A DNA stretch of 31,831 nucleotides from UBA4717 sp045577925. Its GTDB lineage: Bacteria > Bacillota > Clostridia > Oscillospirales > CAG-272. The notes under the pieces are model-generated. The model saw only the letters and a program-made list of their open reading frames with translations. It searched no databases and was not told where the DNA came from. How positions within the stretch are numbered: position 1 is the stretch's first letter; each line of letters starts with the position of its first letter. The stretch spans positions 1 to 31,831 of the forward strand of contig JAZNJH010000026.1 in NCBI GenBank assembly GCA_045577925.1, read 5' to 3'. This document shows, piece after piece, positions 16,024-23,380 of this stretch. Position numbers and translations under genes: made by a program.

Positions 16024-17292
16024 ATGAAAATAATCGAATTTCTATGTAAAACACCTGTTGAGAATGTTTTCGGCGGAGTATGCTTTGCGCCCGATGAAAT
16101 TGTTTATTTTGCATCTGAAAAGCCTGACTTTTTCGAAAAAAATGAACTTGCACATATAAAAGGCTATATGACCAAAAAGGGACTTGGTGATATACGGTAT
16201 TCGTACGTGCGAGTTATCAGAGGAAGCATTAACGATGCTATAAACAAGCTTGAAGAGGTTGTCGGCAGAGAAGACTGTGTTATTGATATAACAGGCGGCG
16301 ACGATATGATGATAGCCGCGGCCGGAATGATTTTTGAGCGCCACGATAACGTAAAGCTTTTCAGGATAAACCCGGTTAACGGATACGCTCAGTTTATAGA
16401 TAAAAGCGTTACATCGAGCATGGACGCAACTAAGTATACTTCGACAGACAGTCCTTTTAACAACAAGATAAGAATTGAAAATACTGTTGAAGAAAACATT
16501 ATACTTCACGGCGGTGCAGTTGCGCCGTATATGGGTGCAGGCGCATTTGTTTATACCGACGATTTCGAGCGCGACCTTGAAATAATGTGGCAGCTTTCGA
16601 CCAAAGGACCGAGAGGATACATTCATAAGCGCTCAGCGCCTCAGACGTGGAACAGATTCACTCAAACCGTATCGGGAATCGAGCGAATGACGGGTAAAGA
16701 GCAGCTTGAGATTTTCAAGAAGTACAAAGTACGTGTTTATCTTGAAGAATTACGCCGTCTTGGGCTTGTCACCTACAGCGAAAAGCGTGACGGCACGCTT
16801 TTGAATTTCAGATATAAAAACGCTCAGGTAAAAGCATGCATTAACAAGGCGGGAAATCTTCTTGAACAAAAGGTGTATCTTGCTTGCAAAAAGTTTTTAG
16901 GTCACGGCCTTTGTGACGTAAAAACGGGCGTTACGATATTATGGAGTCCCGACGAGTGGGAAGACAAGTATAGCAAAACAAACAGGCAGTCGACAGAAAA
17001 TGAGATCGACGTTATGGCGATGCGCGGCATTACGCCGATATTCATATCCTGCAAAAACGGCAAGTTTGAGTCAGAGGAGCTTTATAAGCTCTCGTCTGTG
17101 GCAGGCAGATTCGGAGTGAAGTATGCAAAGAAGATACTCGTTGCAACAGATCTTGAAAACGCGCTTGACCGCCGCACGATAGAGTACTTAAAGGCGCGCG
17201 CAAGAGAAATGAATATTGCGATAATCGACGGTGTACAGAGAATGACAAACGCCGAATTTGAAAGAATACTGAAAATGCGACTGTTTGAGTGA
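16024..17292 (+). CDS. Card1/Can2-like CARF-domain nuclease (DUF1887), stand-alone
   Basis: 422-residue protein. Seen: an N-terminal Rossmann-like CARF region with VIDITGGDDMMIAAAG (TGG at 90-92, the family's ligand-binding signature area); a middle part (about 170-265) that looks like a winged helix (EIFKKYKVRVYLEELRRLGLVTYSEK); and a C-terminal PD-(D/E)xK-like nuclease segment with NEIDVMAMRG then FISCKNGK (Asp329, Lys344). Known: Card1 and Can2 are cyclic tetra-adenylate-activated nucleases accompanying type III CRISPR systems; they nick or cut DNA and some cut RNA. Inferred: a nucleotide-activated nuclease. Odd: no cas genes, repeats or cyclase are in the window, and the usual acidic residue two before the lysine is Ser342. 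RBS AAAGGGGGG precedes the ATG; it sits 47 bases after copA with a possible TATAAT at 15988. A deaminase gene follows after 23 bases. Confidence 0.85.
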   Translation: MKIIEFLCKTPVENVFGGVCFAPDEIVYFASEKPDFFEKNELAHIKGYMTKKGLGDIRYSYVRVIRGSINDAINKLEEVVGREDCVIDITGGDDMMIAAAGMIFERHDNVKLFRINPVNGYAQFIDKSVTSSMDATKYTSTDSPFNNKIRIENTVEENIILHGGAVAPYMGAGAFVYTDDFERDLEIMWQLSTKGPRGYIHKRSAPQTWNRFTQTVSGIERMTGKEQLEIFKKYKVRVYLEELRRLGLVTYSEKRDGTLLNFRYKNAQVKACINKAGNLLEQKVYLACKKFLGHGLCDVKTGVTILWSPDEWEDKYSKTNRQSTENEIDVMAMRGITPIFISCKNGKFESEELYKLSSVAGRFGVKYAKKILVATDLENALDRRTIEYLKARAREMNIAIIDGVQRMTNAEFERILKMRLFE

Positions 17293-17315
17293 TTAACAAT
17301 AATGAGGATATGATT

Positions 17316-17711
17316 ATGGATAAAATATGGACAGAAATGTATAATGCCGCCAAAGAAGTGCTAAGTGAACGCAGAATTTCAGAATATGTTACTTGTGGTG
17401 AGGTTTCTGCCGCAGTTTGTTCAAAATCCGGAAAAATATATACGGGAGTATGTATTGATACTTGCTCTACGCTTGGTATTTGTGCGGAAAGAAATGCAAT
17501 TTTTAATATGATAACAAACGGAGAACAGGAGATCGACAAGGTATTGTGTATTCTTCCCGACGGCTCAAACGGTGCACCTTGCGGTGCCTGCCGTGAACTT
17601 ATGGTGCAAATAATGGCAGGTAATTATCATAATATTGAAATAATGCTTGATTATTCCACGTGGCGTATCGTAAGGCTTGGAGATATAACTCCCGAATGGT
17701 GGATAGAGTAA
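17316..17711 (+). CDS. Cytidine deaminase-family enzyme (blasticidin-S deaminase-like)
   Basis: Zinc hydrolase of about 131 residues, the usual size for tetrameric cytidine deaminases. Seen: GICAERNAIF (Cys56, catalytic Glu58) and APCGACREL (Cys89, Cys92), the zinc ligands, plus LPDGSNGAPCG and a C-terminal LGDITPEWW. These resemble the blasticidin-S deaminase branch more than housekeeping Cdd, which normally has ENAS and SPCGACRQ. The open frame can begin at GTG 17289, overlapping the CARF gene stop, but ATG 17316 is preferred because GAGGA lies 7 bases before it and the resulting length fits the family. It is probably cotranscribed with the CARF nuclease and ends at a strong terminator. Substrate unknown: cytidine, a modified or toxic cytosine nucleoside, or a nucleotide are possible. 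Confidence 0.85.
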   Translation: MDKIWTEMYNAAKEVLSERRISEYVTCGEVSAAVCSKSGKIYTGVCIDTCSTLGICAERNAIFNMITNGEQEIDKVLCILPDGSNGAPCGACRELMVQIMAGNYHNIEIMLDYSTWRIVRLGDITPEWWIE

Positions 17712-17750
17712 AAACACTCCTGCAGATTTTATTATCTGCAGGAGTGTTTT
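17711..17750. terminator. Bidirectional terminator between convergent genes
   Basis: Perfect 16-bp stem (17711-17726 with 17735-17750) with A-run on the left and T-run on the right, loop TTTTATTA. It serves the deaminase gene on the plus strand and the isochorismatase-family gene on the minus strand, overlapping both gene ends. Confidence 0.93.
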
Positions 17751-18249
17751 ATGTTATCTCCATATTGAGTCCGTGCATTATTGAGAGCGCGTTTTCGTGA
17801 GCCTTTGGTGTCGAGCCCAGGCAAAGCGCGCTGTTTATTTTTATGTTCGCGTCGGGATATTTCGCCGCTGCAACTACCGCCGTTGACAACACGCACATAT
17901 CAGTCAACAGTCCGCAGAGCTCAATTTCGTCTGCAGTATCGGGAAGCTTCAGCTTTGCCGGCGCAAACGTCGATTTTTTTATCGGTTTTGCGCTAACCTC
18001 GGCAAGGGCTTTTTTTACCTCTCCGTATATCTCGCAGCCCCACGAGCCGCTTTTACAATGCACGGGAATAAATCTCGCCTCACGGCTTTTTGCAAACTCA
18101 TCGCCGTGACAGTCTATCGTATAATACACTTCACCGTCAAAGCTTCTTATATACCCGGCTATATTATTATCGAGCAGGCGGGCACCGTAGGTCGCCAGCT
18201 CGCCGCACACGAAATCGTTCTGATAATCTATAACAAGCAATACCTTCAT
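17749..18249 (-). CDS. Isochorismatase-family cysteine hydrolase (nicotinamidase-like)
   Basis: Cytoplasmic hydrolase of 166 residues with the triad expected for the family: Asp8 in LLVIDYQNDF, a lysine in KKSTFAP (Lys92) and Cys119 in GLLTDMCVLSTAV. A metal-site-like TIDCHGDEF and the loop VHCKSGSWGCEI (usual nicotinamidase HCVxGTxG) support a nicotinamidase-like member. If it acts on nicotinamide it would yield nicotinate and ammonia for NAD salvage, but other amide substrates are known in this family. The start is preceded by AGGGAG. It follows the amidohydrolase gene by about 54 bases and probably shares its transcript. Confidence 0.86.
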   Translation of the reverse strand: MKVLLVIDYQNDFVCGELATYGARLLDNNIAGYIRSFDGEVYYTIDCHGDEFAKSREARFIPVHCKSGSWGCEIYGEVKKALAEVSAKPIKKSTFAPAKLKLPDTADEIELCGLLTDMCVLSTAVVAAAKYPDANIKINSALCLGSTPKAHENALSIMHGLNMEIT

Positions 18250-18303
18250 TTTTTTCTCCCTGTCGTATAAAATAGTATTTGACAGAAGAAAAGAAGTATT
18301 CGT

Positions 18304-19110
18304 TTACAGGTTAAACAGCCTGAGGGCATTTTTGTATTTTATCTTGTCAAGCTCGTCTTTATCAAGTCCTGTCAAATTAAGCATTTCTATCGCGTGAGTC
18401 TGATCCTCCCAGGGAGTATCCGAGCCGAAAAGTACACGGTCAGCGCCGTGCGCGCGTATGATGTCGCGGTAAATATCGGGTGTAATACACGTTCCAACGG
18501 CCGCGGTATCAATGTATATCGGCAACCCCGCTATTTTTTTTATAACGTCATCCCACATCATAAAGCATCCAAGGTGCGCCGCTATAAGCTTTTCGCCGTT
18601 TATGTGTTCAAGAAGCTTCAAAAGTCTGTCTGCCGTGCAGTGATAGGGCGGAGGATATCCGAGGTCCGCACCTGCGTGTATGAGTGTAAAAAGGCCGAGA
18701 CTTTCGGCTTTCTTTATTATTCTGATACCCTCGGGTGAGTCGATATAAAAATCCTGAAATTCGGGATGAAGCTTTATACCGAGAAAGCCTCGGCTTGCAA
18801 GATCCTCAAGGACTTTGTCGGCGTCAGGATCAATCGGATGAACGCTTCCAAATGATATTATCTTATCATCTCTGAGGCTTTCTGCGAAATTATTTATCGT
18901 TTCCGTTTGAGACACTTTTGTTGCAATAGGCATTATAAGGCTTTTATCAACGTGCGCTCTTTTCATAGACGAAAGAAGCCCGCTGACTGTGCCGTCGGTG
19001 CTGTTTTTGACTTGTACACCGCTGTTATTGTACATTTTCTCTTTTAAAAATTCAATCGTTTTATTGGCGATCGCATCCGGAAACGCGTGTGTGTGAACAT
19101 CAATTACCAT
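18304..19110 (-). CDS. Amidohydrolase family protein (amidohydro_2 / ACMSD-like)
   Basis: 268-residue metal-dependent TIM-barrel hydrolase. Seen: MVIDVHTHAFP (His6, His8), GIKLHPEFQD, FTLIHAGADLGYP (His145), LIAAHLGC (His179) and VLFGSDTPWEDQ (Asp231), the metal and catalytic positions in the order typical of the amidohydro_2 group, which includes decarboxylases such as ACMSD as well as hydrolases. The start has AAGGAA upstream and lies just past the hairpin after groEL, so read-through from groESL may contribute to expression; I see no strong promoter in between. The substrate is unknown. Its partner, an isochorismatase-family enzyme, follows on the same strand. Confidence 0.86.
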   Translation of the reverse strand: MVIDVHTHAFPDAIANKTIEFLKEKMYNNSGVQVKNSTDGTVSGLLSSMKRAHVDKSLIMPIATKVSQTETINNFAESLRDDKIISFGSVHPIDPDADKVLEDLASRGFLGIKLHPEFQDFYIDSPEGIRIIKKAESLGLFTLIHAGADLGYPPPYHCTADRLLKLLEHINGEKLIAAHLGCFMMWDDVIKKIAGLPIYIDTAAVGTCITPDIYRDIIRAHGADRVLFGSDTPWEDQTHAIEMLNLTGLDKDELDKIKYKNALRLFNL

Positions 19111-19130
19111 TATTTTTGATTCCTTACTTT

Positions 19131-19160
19131 AAAACAGGGAGGCTTTTGGCCTCCCTGTTC
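19131..19160 (-). terminator. Hairpin terminator after groEL
   Basis: 11-bp stem AACAGGGAGGC/GCCTCCCTGTT (19159-19149 with 19143-19133 read on the minus strand) followed only by TTTTAAAG. The short T-run suggests incomplete termination, leaving some read-through into the amidohydrolase gene 20 bases on. Confidence 0.7.
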
Positions 19161-19176
19161 TTTATTATTGGCAAAA

Positions 19177-20811
19177 TTAATACATTCCGCCCATACCGCC
19201 CATGCCTGCTGCGGCAGCAGGAGCAACGGCTTCTTCCTTTTTGTCTGCAACAACTGCTTCTGTGGTGAGGACTGTTGAGGCAACCGAAGCGGCATTCTGA
19301 AGTGCGCTTCTCGATACCTTTGTAGGATCCACGATACCTGCTTTAAGCATATCCACATATTCCTCATTGTATGCATCAAAACCGTAGCCAACTTTATCTT
19401 TTGAAAGGATCTTGTCTACGATTACAGAGCCTTCAAGACCTGCATTCGCAGCGATCTGACGTACAGGCTCTTCAAGCGCCTTGAGTACGATGTTAACGCC
19501 TGTCTTTTCGTCGCCTTCAACCTTGTCGAGTATTGCCTTGACGTTAGGGATAACGTTGAGGAACGCAGTTCCGCCGCCTGCAACGATACCTTCTTCAACT
19601 GCAGCACGTGTTGCGTTGAGAGCGTCTTCGATGCGAAGCTTCTTTTCTTTCATTTCGGTTTCTGTTGCCGCACCAACCTTGATAACTGCAACACCGCCTG
19701 AAAGCTTTGCAAGTCTTTCCTGAAGCTTTTCACGGTCAAAGTCGCTCGTTGTGGTCTCAATACCTGCCTTGATCTGCGCGATTCTGCCCTTGATAGCCGC
19801 AGAGTCGCCTGCACCACCGACTATTATTGTATTTTCCTTGTTTACCTTGATCTGCCTTGCGTATCCAAGCTGTGTGATCTGTGCGTCCTTGAGCTCAAGT
19901 CCGAGATCGCTTGAAATTACTTCACCGCCTGTAAGGACTGCGATGTCCTGGAGCATTTCTTTTCTTCTGTCGCCAAATCCCGGAGCCTTAACTGCAACAA
20001 CTGTGAATGTGCCGCGAAGCTTGTTGAGTACGAGAGTTGTAAGTGCTTCGCCTTCAACGTCTTCAGCGATGATGAGAAGCTTCATACCGTTCTGAACTAC
20101 CTGCTCGAGAAGGGGAAGGATCTCCTGAATATTTGAGATCTTCTTATCTGTGATAAGGATACGAGCATCGTCGATAACCGCTTCCATCTTATCTGTATCT
20201 GTTGCCATATAGGGAGAGAGGTATCCGCGGTCAAACTGCATACCTTCAACTACTTCGCTGTACGTTTCAGCAGACTTTGACTCTTCAACTGTGATAACGC
20301 CGTCTGCGGTAACCTTATCCATAGCGTCCGCGATAAGCTGACCGATAACTTCGTCGCCAGCCGAGATAGTGCCGACTCTTGCGATGTCTGCGCTGCCGTT
20401 AACCTTCTTGGAGTTTGCAATAAGTCCTTCAACAGCCGCATCAACTGCCTTCCTTATACCCTTGCGGATAATGATGGGGTTAGCACCCGCTGCAACGTTC
20501 TTCATACCCTCACGGATGAACGCCTGAGCAAGAAGTGTAGCGGTTGTAGTACCGTCGCCTGCCGCATCGTTTGTTTTCGTTGCAACTTCCTTGACAAGCT
20601 GTGCGCCCATGTTTTCCATAGGATCGTCAAGCTCGATTTCCTTTGCTATGGTAACGCCGTCGTTTGTTATAAGGGGAGCGCCGTACTTCTTATCAAGAAC
20701 TACGTTTCTGCCCTTAGGTCCGAGCGTTATCTTTACTGTATCTGCAAGCTTATCAACGCCTGCCTGAAGCGCGTTTCTGGCTTCAATTCCAAATGAAATA
20801 TCCTTTGCCAT
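19177..20811 (-). CDS. groL: Chaperonin GroEL (60 kDa)
   Basis: Cytoplasmic double-ring chaperonin that folds proteins in an ATP-dependent cycle with GroES. Seen: 544 residues starting MAKDISFGIEARNALQAGVDKLADTVKITLGPKGRNVVLD, the ATP-site DGTTTATLLAQA, GAGDSAAIKGR, LAKLSGGVAVIKVGA, VEEGIVAGGGTA, and the flexible GGM-type tail ending AGMGGMGGMY. Full length and intact. The ATG is preceded by AAGGAG, 20 bases after groES. It is the second gene of the groES-groEL operon, controlled by the CIRCE operator upstream of groES. No anomaly seen. Confidence 0.99.
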   Translation of the reverse strand: MAKDISFGIEARNALQAGVDKLADTVKITLGPKGRNVVLDKKYGAPLITNDGVTIAKEIELDDPMENMGAQLVKEVATKTNDAAGDGTTTATLLAQAFIREGMKNVAAGANPIIIRKGIRKAVDAAVEGLIANSKKVNGSADIARVGTISAGDEVIGQLIADAMDKVTADGVITVEESKSAETYSEVVEGMQFDRGYLSPYMATDTDKMEAVIDDARILITDKKISNIQEILPLLEQVVQNGMKLLIIAEDVEGEALTTLVLNKLRGTFTVVAVKAPGFGDRRKEMLQDIAVLTGGEVISSDLGLELKDAQITQLGYARQIKVNKENTIIVGGAGDSAAIKGRIAQIKAGIETTTSDFDREKLQERLAKLSGGVAVIKVGAATETEMKEKKLRIEDALNATRAAVEEGIVAGGGTAFLNVIPNVKAILDKVEGDEKTGVNIVLKALEEPVRQIAANAGLEGSVIVDKILSKDKVGYGFDAYNEEYVDMLKAGIVDPTKVSRSALQNAASVASTVLTTEAVVADKKEEAVAPAAAAGMGGMGGMY

Positions 20812-20831
20812 GGTAATGTCTCCTTACTTAA

Positions 20832-21116
20832 TTATTCAACTATTGCGAGAATATCGCTCTGACGAACGATGATGTATTCAGTACCGTCGCATTTAACTTC
20901 AGTTCCCGAATACTTGCTTGTGATTACCTTGTCGCCAACCTTAACGGTCATAACGACTTCCTTGCCGTCAACGACACCGCCGGGGCCTACGGCAACGATC
21001 TCTGCTACCTGAGGCTTTTCCTTGGCAGTACCTGCGAGAATGATACCGCTCTTTGTTGTTTCTTCCGCTTCGACCATTTTTACAACTACACGGTCTGCAA
21101 GAGGCATGAGTTTCAT
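20832..21116 (-). CDS. groES: Co-chaperonin GroES (10 kDa)
   Basis: Heptameric lid of the GroEL chamber. Seen: MKLMPLADRVVVKMVEAEETTKSGIILAGTAKEKPQVAEIVAVGPGGVVDGKEV, YSGTEVKCDGTEYIIVRQSDILAIVE: the mobile-loop region (TTKSGIILAGTAKEKP) and C-terminal strand are all present. ATG at 21116 gives 94 residues, the family's normal length; the open frame runs upstream to a TTG at 21137 that overlaps the AAAGGA site and is unlikely to be used. A perfect 18-base palindrome lies immediately upstream of the ribosome binding site, and CIRCE and a sigma-A promoter lie further up. Confidence 0.98.
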   Translation of the reverse strand: MKLMPLADRVVVKMVEAEETTKSGIILAGTAKEKPQVAEIVAVGPGGVVDGKEVVMTVKVGDKVITSKYSGTEVKCDGTEYIIVRQSDILAIVE

Positions 21117-21137
21117 AATATACACCATTCCTTTCAA

Positions 21138-21155
21138 AAGCCGATATATCGGCTT
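21138..21155 (-). promoter_or_regulatory. Palindromic hairpin in the groESL 5' leader
   Basis: Perfect 18-base palindrome AAGCCGATATATCGGCTT lying between CIRCE and the groES ribosome binding site; in RNA it would form a short stem ending a few bases before AAAGGA. It may affect translation or mRNA stability; no function is established. Confidence 0.55.
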
Positions 21156-21186
21156 CTAAATATTATTTTTCAAGACTGAAATTTTG

Positions 21187-21213
21187 TTAGCACTCAAAGA
21201 CTTCAAGTGCTAA
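21187..21213. promoter_or_regulatory. CIRCE operator (HrcA binding site)
   Basis: TTAGCACTC, 9-base spacer, AAGTGCTAA, differing from the consensus TTAGCACTC-N9-GAGTGCTAA at one base of the second arm. Located just downstream of the groESL promoter, as in other Bacillota, so HrcA repression relieved by heat or misfolded protein is expected. hrcA is not in the window. Confidence 0.96.
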
Positions 21214-21224
21214 CTGCAAGAATA

Positions 21225-21253
21225 ATTGTAGCCCACTTGTACCCAAAAATCAA
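21225..21253 (-). promoter_or_regulatory. Sigma-A promoter of groESL
   Basis: On the minus strand TTGATT (21253-21248), 17-base spacer, TACAAT (21230-21225). Start of transcription would fall at about the edge of CIRCE, the usual arrangement. Confidence 0.8.
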
Positions 21254-21423
21254 GTCTTTTTCATATAGTTTACATTGTTTTAACATTTTATACCACTAAG
21301 TGTAATATTTGTTTGAGATATCCTCTAGGCCATTGTTTTACTCATTTTTTGGACGGTACTTACATATAGTTAAGCATAAATACAGTATATGATAATTTCA
21401 AGGTGTGTGTGAGGATAATAAAC

Positions 21424-22764
21424 GTGATTTCTTTTATAAATACGAATATACTCGGGCCGCTTTTACCCTGCGTTGTATTTGCTGCCGGATTTTTTATGTC
21501 CATAAAGCTTAAATTCTTTCATATAAGATATCCGCGTAAGCTATCAGGTATTATAGCGCACTCAGGCACAGAGGGTACTTCTCCGATGAAAGCTATGAGC
21601 GTTGCGCTTGCCGGTACGCTTGGCGTTGGCAATATTGCAGGAGTGGCTGCGGCGATCGGGGCAGGCGGTGCAGGAGCGGTTTTCTGGATGTGGATATCGG
21701 CGCTTTTTGCGATGATACTAAAATATGCGGAAACCCTGCTTGCTGTAAAGCACCGCCGAAGTATAATTGATGGTGGAAAGAGAAGATATACGGGCGGATC
21801 GTTTGTCTATATGCAGGCTTCGGGGCATAAGATACTTGCTTTTGTTTTTGCAGGCTTATGTGTAATAACATCTGTAAGTATGGGCAGTATAGTTCAGTCA
21901 AATGCGATAGCCGTATCGCTTGAAAACAGCTTTTCTGTAAGTCCGTATATATGCGGTATTATATTTGCCGCTGTTACCTTTTTCGTGATATGCGGCGGAT
22001 TTAAACGGATCGCTGATTTTACTGTTCTGGCAGTACCGCTTTTCTGTATTTTATATTCAATATTTTCCCTATATATAATTTTTTCAAATATTACAGAACT
22101 GCCCCGTGTCTTCGCTAAAATAATAAGCGAAGCGTTTTCGCTGAGATCCGCAGGGGGAGGAATACTTGCTTTTACTTTTATGAAAGCTATGAGATACGGA
22201 GTTTTACGCGGTATACTTTCAAATGAAGCAGGAAGCGGAACTTCCGTTACTGCACACGCCGCGTCTGACACGGATTCACCCTGCAGGCAGGGAGTGTTTG
22301 GTATCCTTGAGGTTTTTGTTGATACTATTCTGCTTTGTTCGATGACAGCTTTCGTTATTCTGATAGCCGATAATATATCACCGGGCGAACCTGCTATGGT
22401 TATTGCTATAAACGCATATAGCAAATTTATAGGCGGAGTTGCTCCCGGATTTATGAGCGCGGCAATCGTTTTTTTCGCTTTTGCCACGATAGTGTGCTGG
22501 TCTGTGTACGGCACAGAAGCGCTCAGATTTTTAATTTCAGATTATTTTACGTCTGTTAAGTTTTCAAAATGCAAATACGTGTATTATCTTTTATACAGTA
22601 TATCGGTGTTTTTCGGGTGTATTGTATCGGGAGAATTTATGTGGGAGCTTTCCGATTTATCCACGGCCGTGATGACGTTTATAAATACGGGATATCTGAT
22701 AAGTGCATATAAGGAGATCAGGGCAGAAACCAATGTATTTGTCAAACAGCATCTCAGGTCATAA
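21424..22764 (+). CDS. AGCS-family sodium:alanine/glycine symporter
   Basis: Membrane transporter of about 446 residues expected to import alanine, glycine or related amino acids with Na+. Seen: multiple hydrophobic helices and AGCS signatures GTEGTSPMKAMSVALAGTLGVGNIAGVAAAIGAGGAGAVFWMW, ALFAMILKYAETLLAV, YGVLRGILSNEAGSGTSVTAHAA. The open frame allows GTG starts at 21403, 21409 and 21424; 21424 is chosen because GAGGA lies 8 bases before it and the protein then begins at the usual point. The 21254-21423 gap shows no convincing promoter. Na+ coupling fits with the Na+-pumping decarboxylase encoded elsewhere in the window. Exact substrate is not determinable. Confidence 0.93.
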   Translation: MISFINTNILGPLLPCVVFAAGFFMSIKLKFFHIRYPRKLSGIIAHSGTEGTSPMKAMSVALAGTLGVGNIAGVAAAIGAGGAGAVFWMWISALFAMILKYAETLLAVKHRRSIIDGGKRRYTGGSFVYMQASGHKILAFVFAGLCVITSVSMGSIVQSNAIAVSLENSFSVSPYICGIIFAAVTFFVICGGFKRIADFTVLAVPLFCILYSIFSLYIIFSNITELPRVFAKIISEAFSLRSAGGGILAFTFMKAMRYGVLRGILSNEAGSGTSVTAHAASDTDSPCRQGVFGILEVFVDTILLCSMTAFVILIADNISPGEPAMVIAINAYSKFIGGVAPGFMSAAIVFFAFATIVCWSVYGTEALRFLISDYFTSVKFSKCKYVYYLLYSISVFFGCIVSGEFMWELSDLSTAVMTFINTGYLISAYKEIRAETNVFVKQHLRS

Positions 22765-22819
22765 CATATGCATGCGCTTAATATAATTTAATAAGTAATT
22801 TTGTTATAAGGAGAAGCTT

Positions 22820-23323
22820 ATGTTTATTTATTCACTCAGAGCAAATACACTAAAATTTTTCGGCGTTGTCGGAGTTGCGGTTATTGCTCTCATTACGCTT
22901 ATTGCATTTATACCGAGCTATGAGCCGGTTATCACGTCGGGAGAAGCGAGTGTACTCAATTCTAGAACCGAGGTGAGCTTTGACAAGATAAAGACCAACG
23001 AGGACAGAATAGCTTTTCTCTCTCAGTTTGGCTGGGAGGTTGACGCAACACCCGTAGAAGAAGCCGAGGTTGTTATTCCCGATGAATTTGACAAGGTATT
23101 CACGGGATATAATGAGCTTCAGAAAAAGCAGGGGCTTGATCTTTCAAAATACAAGCGCAAGAAGCTTATGAGATATACATACAAGATAACAAACTACGAC
23201 GGATACAACGGTGTTGTTTATGCAAACATTTTAGTCAAGGGCAAGCGAGTGGTCGGCGGCGACGTCTGCTCTGCAGATACCAACGGGTTTATACACGGCT
23301 TTTCAAAGGACGTAGTATTTTAA
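22820..23323 (+). CDS. DUF4830 domain membrane protein
   Basis: 167-residue protein with one N-terminal transmembrane helix (about 12-31) and an extracytoplasmic domain. Seen: the DUF4830 hallmark NEDRIAFLSQFGWEV at about 60-74, followed by VVIPDEFDKVFTGYNELQKKQGLDLSKY and a C-terminal beta-rich part YNGVVYANILVKGKRVVGGDVCS. AAGGAG precedes the ATG. The domain is common in Clostridia and has no known function. It lies 55 bases after the symporter gene and could be cotranscribed with it; a strong terminator follows. Confidence 0.86.
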   Translation: MFIYSLRANTLKFFGVVGVAVIALITLIAFIPSYEPVITSGEASVLNSRTEVSFDKIKTNEDRIAFLSQFGWEVDATPVEEAEVVIPDEFDKVFTGYNELQKKQGLDLSKYKRKKLMRYTYKITNYDGYNGVVYANILVKGKRVVGGDVCSADTNGFIHGFSKDVVF

Positions 23324-23330
23324 AACAAAA

Positions 23331-23357
23331 AATCCGAGGCGGCAGCCTCGGATTTTT
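23331..23357 (+). terminator. Rho-independent terminator after the DUF4830 gene
   Basis: 10-bp stem AATCCGAGGC/GCCTCGGATT with loop GGCA, then T-run; flanking A-run makes it partly symmetrical. Confidence 0.93.
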
Positions 23358-23380
23358 GCTACATAAAATGCAGCCACGCG

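Noticed and set aside
16042..16626. 194-codon open frame antisense to the CARF nuclease
   Set aside because: Composition looks like a frame shadow, it has no recognisable domain, and the sense gene is convincing.
17289..17315. GTG start for the deaminase overlapping the CARF gene stop
   Set aside because: No ribosome binding site at a suitable distance; ATG 17316 has GAGGA 7 bases upstream and gives the normal family length.
16024..18300. CRISPR array near the CARF nuclease
   Set aside because: No regularly spaced direct repeats were seen here or elsewhere in the window.
21254..21423. Regulatory RNA between groESL and the AGCS gene
   Set aside because: About 170 AT-rich bases; no stable hairpin series, tRNA-like fold or clear promoter could be supported.
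21894..22514. 206-codon open frame antisense to the AGCS symporter
   Set aside because: It is the mirror of a transmembrane gene; no ribosome binding site or domain supports it.
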